Shown: positions 1 through 10,918 of the stretch, piece by piece
Layout of the letters: every line of letters begins with the position of its first letter
Numbering within the stretch: the stretch's first letter is position 1
Assembly: GCF_004346195.1 (NCBI RefSeq)
Contig: NZ_SMAK01000004.1
Coordinates: 247,760 to 311,759 of the forward strand
From: Tepidamorphus gemmatus
GTDB lineage: Bacteria; Pseudomonadota; Alphaproteobacteria; Rhizobiales; Tepidamorphaceae
Direction: 5' to 3'
Length of the DNA: 64,000 nucleotides
Translations under genes and position numbers: made by a program
Notes under the pieces: generated by a model
Seen by the model: only the letters and a program-made list of their open reading frames with translations
What the model was told of the DNA's origin: nothing
Databases searched by the model: none

Positions 1-299
1 TGCGGCGAACGGGCTTCGGCGTGGCCGGTGGTCAGGTAATGCACAAGCGGGTTGATGCCGGACGCGCGAACGTCCGGATAGCGCTCAAGATACCAGGCGC
101 CGTCGAACAGGGCATGGGGCTGGCGCCCTTCCTGCCAGCCGCGGTCGAGATAATCGCGGAGCGGATTCTCGCCCGATGCCGCAACGTCGGGATAGGCGGC
201 CAGGTAGAAATCCGTGTCGAACAGCTGCGCGGCAATCGGTTCCTCAAGTTTGGATGGACGTCGCAGCCGCCTGACCTTCGGTAGGATTCGTCTCAACAT
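1..299 (-). CDS. Surface-glycan type repeat protein, N-terminal part (cut by window edge)
   Basis: The gene starts at ATG 299-297 and runs off the left edge, so only the first 99 codons are visible. After a basic N-terminus there are two copies of a roughly 35-residue module: residues 26-60 with FDTDFYLAAYPDVAASG and residues 64-98 with FDGAWYLERYPDVRASG. Each ends in NPL-(R/V)-(D/H)-Y-L and a G-x-x-E-x-R turn. These modules are typical of the N-termini of large glycosyltransferase or rhamnan-synthesis (RgpF-like) proteins of alphaproteobacteria. It lies 72 bp downstream of the sulfotransferase gene on the same strand, consistent with a shared surface-polysaccharide role. A purine-rich stretch (GGAA, CCGGAAG) precedes the ATG. 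The catalytic part lies outside the window, so the enzyme activity is unknown. Confidence 0.7.
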   Translation of the reverse strand, partial: MLRRILPKVRRLRRPSKLEEPIAAQLFDTDFYLAAYPDVAASGENPLRDYLDRGWQEGRQPHALFDGAWYLERYPDVRASGINPLVHYLTTGHAEARSP

Positions 300-371
300 C
301 TTCCGGAGTTCCGTGCCGATTGAGTTGCCGGTGCGGGACCACCACCCTCAGGAGCGGAACACCATGGCTGG

Positions 372-1964
372 CTACGCCGCGATCCTCTTATAGCGTTCGG
401 CTACAATTCGGAACAGGTCGAGGTCGTGCGCATTGGCGTCGATCAACCGGGCATAGAGCTCGGTCCCGAGCTCGGCTTCGATTGCTGCAAGCCTGTCGGC
501 CAGCGAGTCTCCGCCGTCGCGACTGACGTTCTTCGTGTAGGCGACGGCACGGAAGCCGGGATGGATGGGGGCCAGGAGTCGCTCGAGTTCATCGAGCGAC
601 TGCTCGAACGCCTCGACGAGGCCAATGAAAGGCAGTCGGTCGAGGGTCCTGATCGCCCGTTCGAATTCGGAGCCGTCCGGGCCTGGCGTTCCATAGGCCA
701 GGCGCATGACCTGGAAGTTGCGGGCAACGCCGCTACCGGGACGATCGAGAAGGCAGCGCACATAGCCGGCGAAATCCGTCTGCCGCGCAAGACGCGCGCC
801 GAAGGTGTCGGCGTTCTGCCGACGCTCGAACCGATATGCCGAGGCCAGCCGGTCGATCGGGTGGCGGATGAACAGGACCGGGAAGATGTCGACTCCCTCG
901 ATGGTGGGCTCCGGCAGCAGGGCGGTGTGGGAGGACAGGGCCCTGAGCTGCGGATTGGCTGCGATATAGGCAGCCACCTCTGCGGCGTTGCTGCGGCCGA
1001 CAGCCCGTCCGCCAGCGGCCGGGAACTCCTGCTCGGCCCACGCCTCGCCGAAGTTATGCCGCAACATGGCGTCGACGGATGTTCCGGCATTCTTGAACAG
1101 ATGATAGTGCAGGACCACTGTCCGCGGACCTGCCTGGCACACCGGCTTCGCCGCCGGCACCGCGAACACGGCCGGCGGCTTGATGACGGCATGCTCGCCG
1201 AGCACCATCGCGTCGAAGAGCCGCAGTGTCAGGGCCCGTGCCTCGGTGGCCCGGGCATCCTCCGCCAGCCCGTTCCAGCGTCGGATGAGATGCCACAGAT
1301 CCCTGACCAAGGGGGCAATGCGCGGTGATCCAGGCAGATCGGCCGCAAGCGAACCGCTTGGCGCGTCCACAACGGCAGAATCCCCGGAGATCAGGGCGGA
1401 CAGCACGCGCCGCTGTTCGATTTCGTCGGCGGCCGGATCGAGCACGGCGGAGCAGCCGGCCTCGGCGAGCACGCTGCAGGCATGCTGTGCCCACAGCCGC
1501 AGAGTCCGCGCAACCGGCCTGCCCGATGATCTGTGCACGGCTGCAGCGACGACCGGCGGCGGGTCAGCGACCAGAATGACATGCGGCCGGTAGCCCAGCC
1601 GCTGCAGCGCATCGCGATAGAGCCCGGGCAGGACCGCGGCAGCCGGGGCGCCGACGACGATGCTGTCGGCCGGCGCGACCGCCGATTGCAGCCGGGCACA
1701 CAGTTCAGAGGCGAAGCGCAGACGGACGGTCTCGTCGAGCAGCCGCGCCGCCTGCCCGGGCGTCAATCCCTGGACCAGGAGTGGACCCGGCCGGTCAAGC
1801 GCGAGCCCGACGCTGCCGAGTGCGCGGTCGGCGATCTCATCGAGCGCTGCGGATGCGACGGCGTCGGGTGCGGCGGCCCCGGTCAGGGCCGCGACACGGT
1901 CCGCCCAAACGGCAGGCGTGTCTACGGTCAGACCGGTGACGATGATCGCCGTCTTGATTGACAT
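372..1964 (-). CDS. Two-module sulfotransferase family protein
   Basis: This 530-residue protein probably transfers sulfate from PAPS to a carbohydrate. The C-terminal half carries the 5'-phosphosulfate-binding loop HYHLFKNAGTSV (residues 286-297) and a 3'-phosphate-binding strand-helix FIRHPIDRLASAY (about 365-377), the arrangement of carbohydrate sulfotransferases. The N-terminal half (about 60-200) resembles the sulfotransferase-like module often attached to bacterial glycosyltransferases: a strand, a LYRDALQRLGYRP helix, then LVADPPPVVAAAV in place of the usual R-x-P loop. It has no clear P-loop and is probably inactive. The next gene downstream is a glycan-type repeat protein, suggesting modification of capsule, LPS or exopolysaccharide. 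The acceptor cannot be told. ATG at 1964 is the only sensible start. Confidence 0.75.
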   Translation of the reverse strand: MSIKTAIIVTGLTVDTPAVWADRVAALTGAAAPDAVASAALDEIADRALGSVGLALDRPGPLLVQGLTPGQAARLLDETVRLRFASELCARLQSAVAPADSIVVGAPAAAVLPGLYRDALQRLGYRPHVILVADPPPVVAAAVHRSSGRPVARTLRLWAQHACSVLAEAGCSAVLDPAADEIEQRRVLSALISGDSAVVDAPSGSLAADLPGSPRIAPLVRDLWHLIRRWNGLAEDARATEARALTLRLFDAMVLGEHAVIKPPAVFAVPAAKPVCQAGPRTVVLHYHLFKNAGTSVDAMLRHNFGEAWAEQEFPAAGGRAVGRSNAAEVAAYIAANPQLRALSSHTALLPEPTIEGVDIFPVLFIRHPIDRLASAYRFERRQNADTFGARLARQTDFAGYVRCLLDRPGSGVARNFQVMRLAYGTPGPDGSEFERAIRTLDRLPFIGLVEAFEQSLDELERLLAPIHPGFRAVAYTKNVSRDGGDSLADRLAAIEAELGTELYARLIDANAHDLDLFRIVAERYKRIAA

Positions 1965-2020
1965 CGAGGTGTTCGGTCGATCCGGTTTCGAGCATTGTTC
2001 CTGGCGCGAAGCCGGCCGAA

Positions 2021-2098
2021 TGGTCGGAGCGGGGAGATTTGAACTCCCGACCCCTAGTCCCCCAGACTAGTGCGCTAACCGGGCTGCGCTACGCTCCG
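2021..2098 (-). tRNA. tRNA-Pro (anticodon GGG), CCA encoded
   Basis: The minus strand folds into a complete 78-nt cloverleaf. The acceptor stem is CGGAGCG/CGCTCCG, the anticodon stem is CTAGT/ACTAG around the 7-nt loop CTGGGGG (anticodon GGG), and the T-arm is GGGAG-TTCAAAT-CTCCC. The discriminator is A, followed by an encoded CCA. The 5' end faces merR and the core genes, and the 3' end faces the sulfotransferase and glycan genes. Confidence 0.96.
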
Positions 2099-2173
2099 TC
2101 GCCATTCACAGGCGACTTCTATCCCGTCCCTCCTGCAGCCTCAAGCCCCGTTTGGCCGCCTGGCCGCCCAATC

Positions 2174-2815
2174 CTAACGCCGCACATCATCGAGGAGCCG
2201 CTTGCATTCCATAAGCTCGAACAGGGCCGCCTTCAGCTGCCTCGTCTGTTCGGCCGAAAGCCCTCCTCCCGGCGCCACCTCGATCGACACCGGTTCGCCG
2301 ACGCGCTGCGTGCGCGGCTTCGGAGCATAGATGTCGGCCTCGGCGGGTTTCGCGACCGAAAACGGAGCTTCGGTAGGAGGCCGCGCCGACCTCGCGGAAG
2401 CGACGGATTCGGCCTCGGAAAGCAATCCGGGCGGATCAGCCTGCGGCTCGGTTGCCGACGGCGCGCGATCCGCCTCCTCGACATCGCCGGGATCCGGCTC
2501 CAGCCTAGCTGCGGGCGCGGCGTGCGCCTCGGGCGCCTCGCCCTCGAGCCAGACGCCCATCACATATCGCACCCCCTGTTCCTTGAGGATGCGCTGCACA
2601 CCCTTGATGGTATATCCTTCGCCATAGAGCAGATGGCGGATGCCGCGCAGCAGATTGACATCCTCGGGCCGATAGTAACGGCGGCCGCCGCCGCGCTTCA
2701 TCGGCTTGATCTGGCTGAAGCGGGTTTCCCAGAAGCGCAGCACGTGCTGCGGCAGGTCGAGTTCCTCGGCGACTTCGCTGATCGTCCGGAACGCTTCGGG
2801 TGATTTCTCGGACAT
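2174..2815 (-). CDS. MerR-family transcriptional regulator
   Basis: The 213-residue protein has a MerR-type winged helix at its N-terminus (residues about 9-80). It contains [20 protein letters not shown], the RRYYRPEDV wing and the helix motif [19 protein letters not shown]. The second half is a low-complexity Ala/Pro/Glu linker ending in a short helix ([17 protein letters not shown]), with no metal-binding cysteines or known effector domain. In Hyphomicrobiales this gene usually follows ihfA, as here (31 bp after the ihfA stop). It was probably co-transcribed from plsX-fabH-ihfA. I chose ATG 2815 over a GTG two codons upstream. Its target and ligand are unknown. Confidence 0.85.
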   Translation of the reverse strand: MSEKSPEAFRTISEVAEELDLPQHVLRFWETRFSQIKPMKRGGGRRYYRPEDVNLLRGIRHLLYGEGYTIKGVQRILKEQGVRYVMGVWLEGEAPEAHAAPAARLEPDPGDVEEADRAPSATEPQADPPGLLSEAESVASARSARPPTEAPFSVAKPAEADIYAPKPRTQRVGEPVSIEVAPGGGLSAEQTRQLKAALFELMECKRLLDDVRR

Positions 2816-2846
2816 CGGCACTCAGGCAGCGGCAGTCATGCGGTCT

Positions 2847-3149
2847 TCAGGAGGCGGCACCTTCGTTGATGCGCTGCTTCAGTACCGCGCTCGGCTTGAA
2901 GACCAGCACCCGCCGTGGCGCAATCGGCACTTCTTCGCCGGTCTTGGGGTTCCTTCCGATCCGCTGGCCCTTCTCGCGCACGACGAAAGAGCCGAACGAC
3001 GACAGCTTCACCGTCTCGCCCCGTTCCAGGCACTCGCCGATCTCGGCAAGAACAAGCTCGACCAGTTCGGCCGATTCGGTTCGCGACAGGCCCACCTTCT
3101 GGTAGACCGCTTCGCAGAGATCTGCGCGCGTGACAGTCTTCCCCCCCAT
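2847..3149 (-). CDS. ihfA: Integration host factor subunit alpha
   Basis: This is the 100-residue alpha chain of the DNA-bending heterodimer IHF, which acts in recombination, replication and transcription. The start [11 protein letters not shown] gives the normal family length; an upstream in-frame ATG would add 15 atypical residues. The flexible DNA-inserting arm is [14 protein letters not shown], followed by the conserved [10 protein letters not shown] strand. The N-terminal helices carry LVELVLAEI and the [11 protein letters not shown] core. It sits between fabH and the MerR gene on the same strand. Confidence 0.95.
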   Translation of the reverse strand: MGGKTVTRADLCEAVYQKVGLSRTESAELVELVLAEIGECLERGETVKLSSFGSFVVREKGQRIGRNPKTGEEVPIAPRRVLVFKPSAVLKQRINEGAAS

Positions 3150-3256
3150 CTGGACCACACTCCGCCTACCCGCCGCACGCTCGGCCGTGCCCATAGGAAA
3201 ACGCTAGTCGGTTGATCTGGCCTGGTCAACCGTCGGTGTGTCGGCTCGACGCCCGA

Positions 3257-4234
3257 CTACCAACGCACCAGCGCAGCCCCCCAGGTGAAGCCCCCGCCCA
3301 TGGCTTCCAGCATCACCAGGTCGCCCTCGCGGATGCGACCGTCACGCCGCGCGGTGTCAAGCGCCAGTGGTATCGACGCCGCCGAGGTATTGCCGTGACG
3401 GTCGACCGTGATCACCACCTTCTCGTCCGGCCAGCCGAACTTCCGCGCCGTCGCGTCGATGATCCGCTTGTTGGCCTGGTGCGGAACGAACCAGTCGATC
3501 TCGACGGCGGCCGCGCCGGCATCGGCGAGAGCCCCGTCGATGACGTCGGAGACGAGGCCCACCGCATGGCGGAACACCTCGCGTCCCTCCATCCTCAGAT
3601 GGCCGACCGTCTGCGTCGAGGATGGACCGCCGTCCACATAGAGCTTGTGCAGATGACCACCGTCGGACCTGAGCCGGGTCGCAAGCACGCCGCGGTCGGT
3701 CTTGGCACCGTCTTGCTCCTGGCCTTCGAGCACGATGGCTCCGGCACCGTCGCCGAACAGGACGCAGGTCGTGCGGTCCTCCCAGTCGAGGATGCGGGAG
3801 AACGTCTCGGCGCCGATGACCAGCACCCGATGCGCCTGGCCGGACCGGATCAGCGCGTCGGCATTGGCGATGCCGAAGACGAACCCGGAGCACACTGCCT
3901 GCAGATCGAACGCAGCTCCCGAATGCAGCCCGAGGCGGTCCTGAACGATGACGGCGGTAGCGGGAAAGGTGTAGTCGGGGGTGGCGGTTGCCACGAGGAT
4001 CACGTCGATGTCGCGCGCCTCCAGGCCGGCATCGGCAAGCGCCGCAGTTGCGGCAGCGAATGCCAGATCCGAGGTGCGTTCGCCCTCGGCGGCGATGCGG
4101 CGCTCGCGGATCCCGGTGCGCTGAACGATCCACTCGTCGGTTGTGTCGACCATCCCTGACAGTTCGGCATTGGTCAGTACGCGGTCCGGAAGGTGGGAAC
4201 CGGTGCCGCGGACCACGGAGCGCATCTTCTTCAC
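3257..4234 (-). CDS. fabH: Beta-ketoacyl-ACP synthase III
   Basis: The enzyme condenses acetyl-CoA with malonyl-ACP to start fatty acid synthesis in the cytoplasm. The 325-residue protein carries the complete catalytic triad: Cys115 in LQAVCSGF, His252 in [11 protein letters not shown] and Asn282 in [11 protein letters not shown]. The N-terminal [16 protein letters not shown] motif is typical. Its ATG overlaps the plsX stop by four bases (ATGA), so the two are translationally coupled. A second Met three codons on (MRSVVRG) could be the true start. The plsX-fabH pairing places phospholipid and fatty acid initiation in one operon. Confidence 0.97.
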   Translation of the reverse strand: MKKMRSVVRGTGSHLPDRVLTNAELSGMVDTTDEWIVQRTGIRERRIAAEGERTSDLAFAAATAALADAGLEARDIDVILVATATPDYTFPATAVIVQDRLGLHSGAAFDLQAVCSGFVFGIANADALIRSGQAHRVLVIGAETFSRILDWEDRTTCVLFGDGAGAIVLEGQEQDGAKTDRGVLATRLRSDGGHLHKLYVDGGPSSTQTVGHLRMEGREVFRHAVGLVSDVIDGALADAGAAAVEIDWFVPHQANKRIIDATARKFGWPDEKVVITVDRHGNTSAASIPLALDTARRDGRIREGDLVMLEAMGGGFTWGAALVRW

Positions 4235-5295
4235 GAGTGGGCAACCTCAGGGTGCTGTTCTTGCGCGGACGCGCGATCCTTCTGGTAGTGATCGACGCTG
4301 TCGGCGACCTTCTTCATAAGTCCATTGCGGGCGAGGTGATGGCCGAGTGCGACCGCCGCCGCATAACCTTCCGCATCCGTTCCGCCGTGGCTCTTCACGA
4401 CCAGCCCGTTGAGGCCGAGGAAGACGCCGCCATTGGACTTGCGCGGATCCATCTTCTCCTTGAGCGTGTCGAAGGCGCCCTTTGCGAACAGGAAGCCGAT
4501 CTTCGAGAACAGGCTGCGGCCCATGGCATCGCGCAGATACTGCGCGATCTGCTTGGCAGTGCCCTCGGCGGTCTTCAGCGCAATGTTTCCGCTGAAACCT
4601 TCGGTGACGACCACGTCCACCGTGCCCTTGCCGATGTCGTCGCCCTCGATGAAGCCGGCATAGGCAATCGGAAGCCCGCCCTCGCGCAGCATCTGCCCGG
4701 CGGCGCGAACATATTCGAGGCCCTTGACCTCCTCGACACCGATGTTGAGCAGCCCGACCGTCGGTCGCTTCAGCGAGAAGAGCGCTCGCGCCATCGCCTC
4801 GCCCATCAGCGCGAAGCTGACCAGCTGCTCGGCATCGGCGCCGATGGTCGCCCCGACGTCCAGCACGATGGATTCGCCCCTCAGGGTCGGCCAGATCGCG
4901 GCCAGCGCCGGCCGCTCGATACCCGGCATCATCCGCAGGCAGAGCTTGGACATCGCCATCAGTGCGCCGGTATTGCCGGCCGACACGGCCATGTCCGCCC
5001 GGCCGGTCTTCACTGCCTCCAGCGCCATCCACATGCTGGACCGTCGCCGTCCCTGACGCAGGGCCTGGCTGGGCTTGTCCTCCATCCTGACCGCGACGTC
5101 GGTGTGCTCCACCTCCGCGACCGCCTCGAGCGCTGGGTGACGCGCGAGCAGGGGGCGGACCTCCGAGGCGTCGCCGAAGAACACGAACCGGCAGTCCGGA
5201 TAGCGCTCGCGCGCGATCGCGCACCCCGGCACGACGACGGACGGGCCGAAATCCCCGCCCATGGCGTCAATGGATATCCTCACCGGTGATGACAT
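4231..5295 (-). CDS. plsX: Phosphate acyltransferase
   Basis: PlsX converts acyl-ACP to acyl-phosphate, the donor for PlsY in phospholipid synthesis at the inner membrane. The 354-residue protein starts [18 protein letters not shown], the family signature. It continues with [10 protein letters not shown], the [10 protein letters not shown] motif, VLLDVGA-like IVLDVGAT, and [11 protein letters not shown]. Open reading continues upstream of 5295 but the sequence there looks non-coding, so ATG 5295 is the start. A likely promoter containing a 16-bp palindrome lies 75 bp upstream, while the YceD-like gene ends 150 bp away. The operon may therefore have its own control point here. Confidence 0.96.
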   Translation of the reverse strand: MSSPVRISIDAMGGDFGPSVVVPGCAIARERYPDCRFVFFGDASEVRPLLARHPALEAVAEVEHTDVAVRMEDKPSQALRQGRRRSSMWMALEAVKTGRADMAVSAGNTGALMAMSKLCLRMMPGIERPALAAIWPTLRGESIVLDVGATIGADAEQLVSFALMGEAMARALFSLKRPTVGLLNIGVEEVKGLEYVRAAGQMLREGGLPIAYAGFIEGDDIGKGTVDVVVTEGFSGNIALKTAEGTAKQIAQYLRDAMGRSLFSKIGFLFAKGAFDTLKEKMDPRKSNGGVFLGLNGLVVKSHGGTDAEGYAAAVALGHHLARNGLMKKVADSVDHYQKDRASAQEQHPEVAHS

Positions 5296-5369
5296 CGGGC
5301 TGAAAGGCGGCTGAGACCCGTTGGCCTGCGGCGGAACGTCCGCCCGGTCCAGGTTCGCGAAGTTCCCGG

Positions 5370-5397
5370 ACAATAGCGATTTGCAAATCGCATACAA
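5370..5397 (-). promoter_or_regulatory. Likely plsX promoter whose spacer is a perfect palindrome
   Basis: On the minus strand TTGTAT (5397-5392) and TATTGT (5375-5370) are separated by exactly 16 bases. That spacer is the perfect palindrome GCGATTTGCAAATCGC (5376-5391). The geometry fits a sigma70 promoter with an operator between -35 and -10, about 70 bp before the plsX ATG. The dyad is seen directly. That it binds a repressor of lipid synthesis is inference. Confidence 0.55.
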
Positions 5398-5447
5398 CCG
5401 CTTTCTTGCCGGACGATCGGGCAGCCGCGTTCGGACCGGCCAAGCGT

Positions 5448-5987
5448 TCAGGAACCGCCATCCCCGCGACGCAGTCGTGCCAGCCCGGCGAAGGCGCCGG
5501 ACGGCACAGACCCGTCGCTCCCGCCGGTACCGGCCTCGAACACGACACCGGGTCTGCGCGGATAGGGGTCCAGACCGAGCGACAGAGTCTGGGCGATCAG
5601 GGCGCCGACATCGATCGCACCGCCCTCGAGCGGCTCGGTTTCGACGTCGTCCACTGCCGCACCCTCCCCATCGGCTTCGGATGGCCGTCCAAGCTCGGGC
5701 ACATAGCGGATCGCGACGACCTCGTCGATCGTCGCAGCGACGGGCTCGAGGGTGACGACGCAGGTCTGCACGAGATCGCAGGCGACGTGGCCATTCACGG
5801 CAAGGGATCGCCTCGCTCGCGGCTCGATCTTGAGCGCGGCCTCGACACGCTCGACGCTCGGCACGCCGAGATAGCGCGCGAAGGCGGCGCACTGGGCCGC
5901 GTCGGCGCGGAAGGCGATGTCCAAGCCGCTGTCGGGAACCTGGTCGCGGATCACCGGAATTGAGACGGGATAATCGCGGATGATCAT
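5448..5987 (-). CDS. YceD/DUF177 family protein
   Basis: This 179-residue acidic protein belongs to the DUF177 (YceD) family, which commonly precedes rpmF or plsX and has been linked to 23S rRNA and ribosome maturation in plants and bacteria. It has the characteristic [14 protein letters not shown] motif (about residues 88-101) and the C-terminal [27 protein letters not shown] segment with its conserved Pro-Arg. Its ATG overlaps the stop of the CBP3-like gene by four bases. No rpmF (L32) gene is visible between it and plsX. Confidence 0.85.
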   Translation of the reverse strand: MIIRDYPVSIPVIRDQVPDSGLDIAFRADAAQCAAFARYLGVPSVERVEAALKIEPRARRSLAVNGHVACDLVQTCVVTLEPVAATIDEVVAIRYVPELGRPSEADGEGAAVDDVETEPLEGGAIDVGALIAQTLSLGLDPYPRRPGVVFEAGTGGSDGSVPSGAFAGLARLRRGDGGS

Positions 5988-6526
5988 GCGTACCCTCCAG
6001 GGACAGGCGGCCAGCCCGGCTCGCCCGCCGCCAGCGACGCCAATCCGGTGGCGGCAAGGGCCCGGTCGCAGTCGCGGACATAGCCGACCATGGCGCGCAG
6101 TCGTTCCGCTCCGGCGCGCCCGTCATACAGGTTGCGGGCGAGCGCGTCGGCAAGGAGGGCGTCGTCCGCGGCGTCGAGTCCCGCATCATAGGCGCCGGCG
6201 CGGCCATAGAATGCTTCGCCCATCCTGCGGATGCGCCTGGGCACCACCAGGTCGTAGACGCCCATCTCCCGCAGGTTGCCATCGAGGTTGCGGAACATCA
6301 GATCGAACAGCGCCTGGGCCAGGTCGCGCCCGGCGGCGCCATCGCGGCGCAATCGGCGCATGATGAGCGCGGCGTGCAGAACGAGCAGCTCGAACCGCCC
6401 CTCCGGCGTATCGGGAACGCCGTCCCCACCGTAAAAGGCCGGTTGCCGCGCCTGCGCCACGATTGATCGGTACAGCGCATCACAGTCGTCGCCGGGCCGA
6501 AGTCGCGCCAGCAGTCTGCGGAGCAT
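5984..6526 (-). CDS. Ubiquinol-cytochrome c chaperone (CBP3-like)
   Basis: The 180-residue, mostly helical protein matches the bacterial CBP3/UQCC1 chaperone family, which helps assembly of the cytochrome bc1 complex. Visible features are the N-terminal [17 protein letters not shown] segment, the [15 protein letters not shown] helix, [22 protein letters not shown] and the conserved [21 protein letters not shown]. The start ATG at 6526 is 140 bp from the divergent bamE. The gene is the first of the run leading to the YceD-like gene and plsX, a usual arrangement in Hyphomicrobiales. Confidence 0.88.
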   Translation of the reverse strand: MLRRLLARLRPGDDCDALYRSIVAQARQPAFYGGDGVPDTPEGRFELLVLHAALIMRRLRRDGAAGRDLAQALFDLMFRNLDGNLREMGVYDLVVPRRIRRMGEAFYGRAGAYDAGLDAADDALLADALARNLYDGRAGAERLRAMVGYVRDCDRALAATGLASLAAGEPGWPPVPGGYA

Positions 6527-6666
6527 CCATGGCCTCCTTTCCAGGCGGAATCCGGCGCGGATAACGGTCCGGGGTGCTGATACGGTTGCTTTTGCCGATG
6601 CCGCAAGCTAGGTCAATCGCCCTGGCGGTAATTGTGCCCGCCGCGGCGGATCAGAACAAGGACGAG

Positions 6667-7140
6667 ATGGGACCTGATCGAGCGATGTGCAATCTACCGT
6701 CGCGATTGGCGCGGCGCCGGGCGCTGATCGGGCTGATCGGTGCCGGTTTGCTGCTGGCCGGATGTAACACCTTCACCATCGAGCGGCACCACGGCTATCT
6801 GCTGAGCCAGGACCAGCTCGACCAGATCCCGGTCGGATCGAGCCAGGAACAGGTCGACTACGTGCTCGGCACGCCCTCGACGACGGCGACCTTTGGCAAT
6901 GAGGTCTACTATTACATCTCGCAGACGACCAAGACGACGGCGTTTCTGGCTCCCAAGGTGACGGAGCAGCGCATTCTCGCCGTGTATTTCGACCGTGACC
7001 GCCGCGTCGAACGGATCGCCAATTATGGGCTGGAAGACGGGCGCGTCGTCGATTTCATCAGCCGCAAGACGCCGACATCGGGCGAGGAAGTGACATTCCT
7101 GCGGCAGATCTTCTCATCGGCCGTCGGCGAGAACGTCTGA
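6667..7140 (+). CDS. bamE: Outer-membrane assembly factor BamE (SmpA/OmlA)
   Basis: This is a lipoprotein of the BAM complex, which inserts beta-barrel proteins in the outer membrane. After a basic N-terminus and a hydrophobic stretch there is a lipobox LLLAGC, so Cys is lipidated. The SmpA/OmlA domain follows, with LDQIPVGSSQEQVDYVLGTPS, YYYISQTT and the VYFDRDRRVERIANYGLEDG strand pair. I chose ATG 6667 because AAGGACGAG lies just in front. An in-frame ATG six codons later is also possible. It is divergent from the CBP3-like gene. Confidence 0.92.
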   Translation: MGPDRAMCNLPSRLARRRALIGLIGAGLLLAGCNTFTIERHHGYLLSQDQLDQIPVGSSQEQVDYVLGTPSTTATFGNEVYYYISQTTKTTAFLAPKVTEQRILAVYFDRDRRVERIANYGLEDGRVVDFISRKTPTSGEEVTFLRQIFSSAVGENV

Positions 7141-7259
7141 TCGGTCCCGCGCCGGAAGATCCGTCGGCACCGGACCGATCCTCGCCAGGGCACATGCCCG
7201 TCCCGGCGGGCGCGGTCTCCTCTCCGGGCAAGGCGCCCGCTCTGGCGGACATCCGGGCA

Positions 7260-7296
7260 GGAAAAACCCCGCGGCAGCGCTGGCAACCGCGGGGTA
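7260..7296 (-). terminator. Rho-independent terminator of hppA
   Basis: On the minus strand an 8-bp perfect stem CCCCGCGG/CCGCGGGG (7294-7287 and 7274-7267) with a 12-nt loop is followed by TTTTT (7266-7262). It lies just past the hppA stop at 7316. Confidence 0.85.
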
Positions 7297-7315
7297 TCCT
7301 CGTCTTGGACGGGCC

Positions 7316-9436
<2,121 letters not shown>

Positions 9437-9607
9437 GGGTCCTATCCTGCTTGTCTGATTGTCGTTCGTTTCGCGAGCGGAGGCCCGGCCGCGGCCGAAA
9501 TATCGTCCATGGGAGCCCCCGCCCCCCAATGTGACCGGTGGTCGGCGCGACCTTTGCCAGAAAAACCTTCGGCAAGCAACAAATCGCTACCGAAGACGGC
9601 CGCCGCG

Positions 9608-10828
9608 TCAGACCGCCGGACCGCGATCCGGCGACACCTTCAGCCAGCCGAGCAACAGCAGGCAGACGCCCGCGACCGGAAACACCGCGACGTTGATGAT
9701 CTCCCAGCCGCCGGTCACCAGGATCGCGCCGGACATCAGCGAGGCCAATGCCTGGAAACCGAACACCAGGAAATCGTTCATCGCCTGCACCCTGGACCGC
9801 TCGGCGGGCTCGTAGGTCTCGGTCAGCAATGCGGTCGCGCCTATGAAGCCGAAGTTCCAGCCGATGCCGAGGAGCACCAGCGCAATCCAGAAATGCCACA
9901 CCGTGATGCCACTCAGCGCGATGGCGGCACTGGCCGCCAGCAGCACCAGCCCGGCGGCGATGACGCTGAGCGTTCCGAAGCGGACGATCAGTGCGCCAGT
10001 AAAGAAACTTGGCGCGAACATCGCGATCACATGCCACTGGATGCCGAGCGTCGCCTCGGTCTGCGTGTGATCGCAGGCGACCATGGCAAGCGGCGCGGCT
10101 GTCATCACCAGGCTCATCAGCCCGTAGCTGCCGATGGCGCAGACCACCGCCACGATGAACCGGCCCTGCCGTGCGATCTCCAGCAGCGGCCGCCCCCCCA
10201 TTCCCTTTGGCGCGGGCGGAAGCTTCGGGATGCGCAGGAAGGCGAGCACGAGGATCGCGGCAAGGCCAAGCACGATCTGCGTCAGGAAGGCACCGGCGAA
10301 CGGGATCGGGTCGAGTGCGTCCTTTGTGAGGATCACGATCTGGGGCCCGAGCACACCCGTCACCACGCCGCCGGCGAGGACCCAGGAGATCGCCTTGGGC
10401 CGAAATGCCGGTGTCGCCGTGTCGGCAGCCGCGAAGCGGTACTGCTGGACGAACGCATTTCCGAGCCCGGCGAAGGCCGTGCCGAGGCAGACGAGCCAGA
10501 AGCTGCCGATGATCACCGCGTAGCCCGCAAGCCCCCCGGCGACCATCGTGGTCAGCGCGCCGAGCTGAAAGCCCGGCCTACGGCCGATGCGGCGCATCAG
10601 CATTGCCGCCGGAATCGTCCCCGACGCGACGCCGAGAACGAATGCCGTCACCGGCAGCGTTGCCAGCGACTTGTCGTCACCGAGCAGATAGTAGCCGACG
10701 AGCCCCCCCATCGAGATGACGATCGGCGCGGAGGCGCCGCCGATCGCCTGGGCAGCCGCAAGCACCAGCGCATTGCGCCGGGCCATGCGATCGTCCGAAT
10801 GGTCGAACGCAGACGCTCCGGCGATCAT
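9608..10828 (-). CDS. MFS transporter
   Basis: This 406-residue inner-membrane protein has about twelve hydrophobic helices. Between helices 2 and 3 it has the major-facilitator loop in the form MLMRRIGRRPGFQLGAL. Between helices 6 and 7 there is a basic cytoplasmic loop, FLRIPKLPPAPKGMGG. A second half-repeat contains ETYEPAERSRVQAMNDFL, seen in YbjJ/CynX-like drug or organic-ion exporters. It is 90 bp downstream of thiL on the same strand and 170 bp upstream of hppA. The substrate cannot be inferred. Confidence 0.85.
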   Translation of the reverse strand: MIAGASAFDHSDDRMARRNALVLAAAQAIGGASAPIVISMGGLVGYYLLGDDKSLATLPVTAFVLGVASGTIPAAMLMRRIGRRPGFQLGALTTMVAGGLAGYAVIIGSFWLVCLGTAFAGLGNAFVQQYRFAAADTATPAFRPKAISWVLAGGVVTGVLGPQIVILTKDALDPIPFAGAFLTQIVLGLAAILVLAFLRIPKLPPAPKGMGGRPLLEIARQGRFIVAVVCAIGSYGLMSLVMTAAPLAMVACDHTQTEATLGIQWHVIAMFAPSFFTGALIVRFGTLSVIAAGLVLLAASAAIALSGITVWHFWIALVLLGIGWNFGFIGATALLTETYEPAERSRVQAMNDFLVFGFQALASLMSGAILVTGGWEIINVAVFPVAGVCLLLLGWLKVSPDRGPAV

Positions 10829-10918
10829 GGTGGCGGTCTCCGCAGGTCCCGGGCCCCCGGGGGGAAACGCCGGCGAGCGGCCAACACGCCACGCCGGCGG
10901 TAGCGCGTCAACATCAAT

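Noticed and set aside
5296-5447. rpmF (ribosomal protein L32) between the YceD-like gene and plsX
   Set aside because: No L32 motif such as a short Lys/Arg-rich start with a Cys pair in any frame; only the promoter dyad is present.
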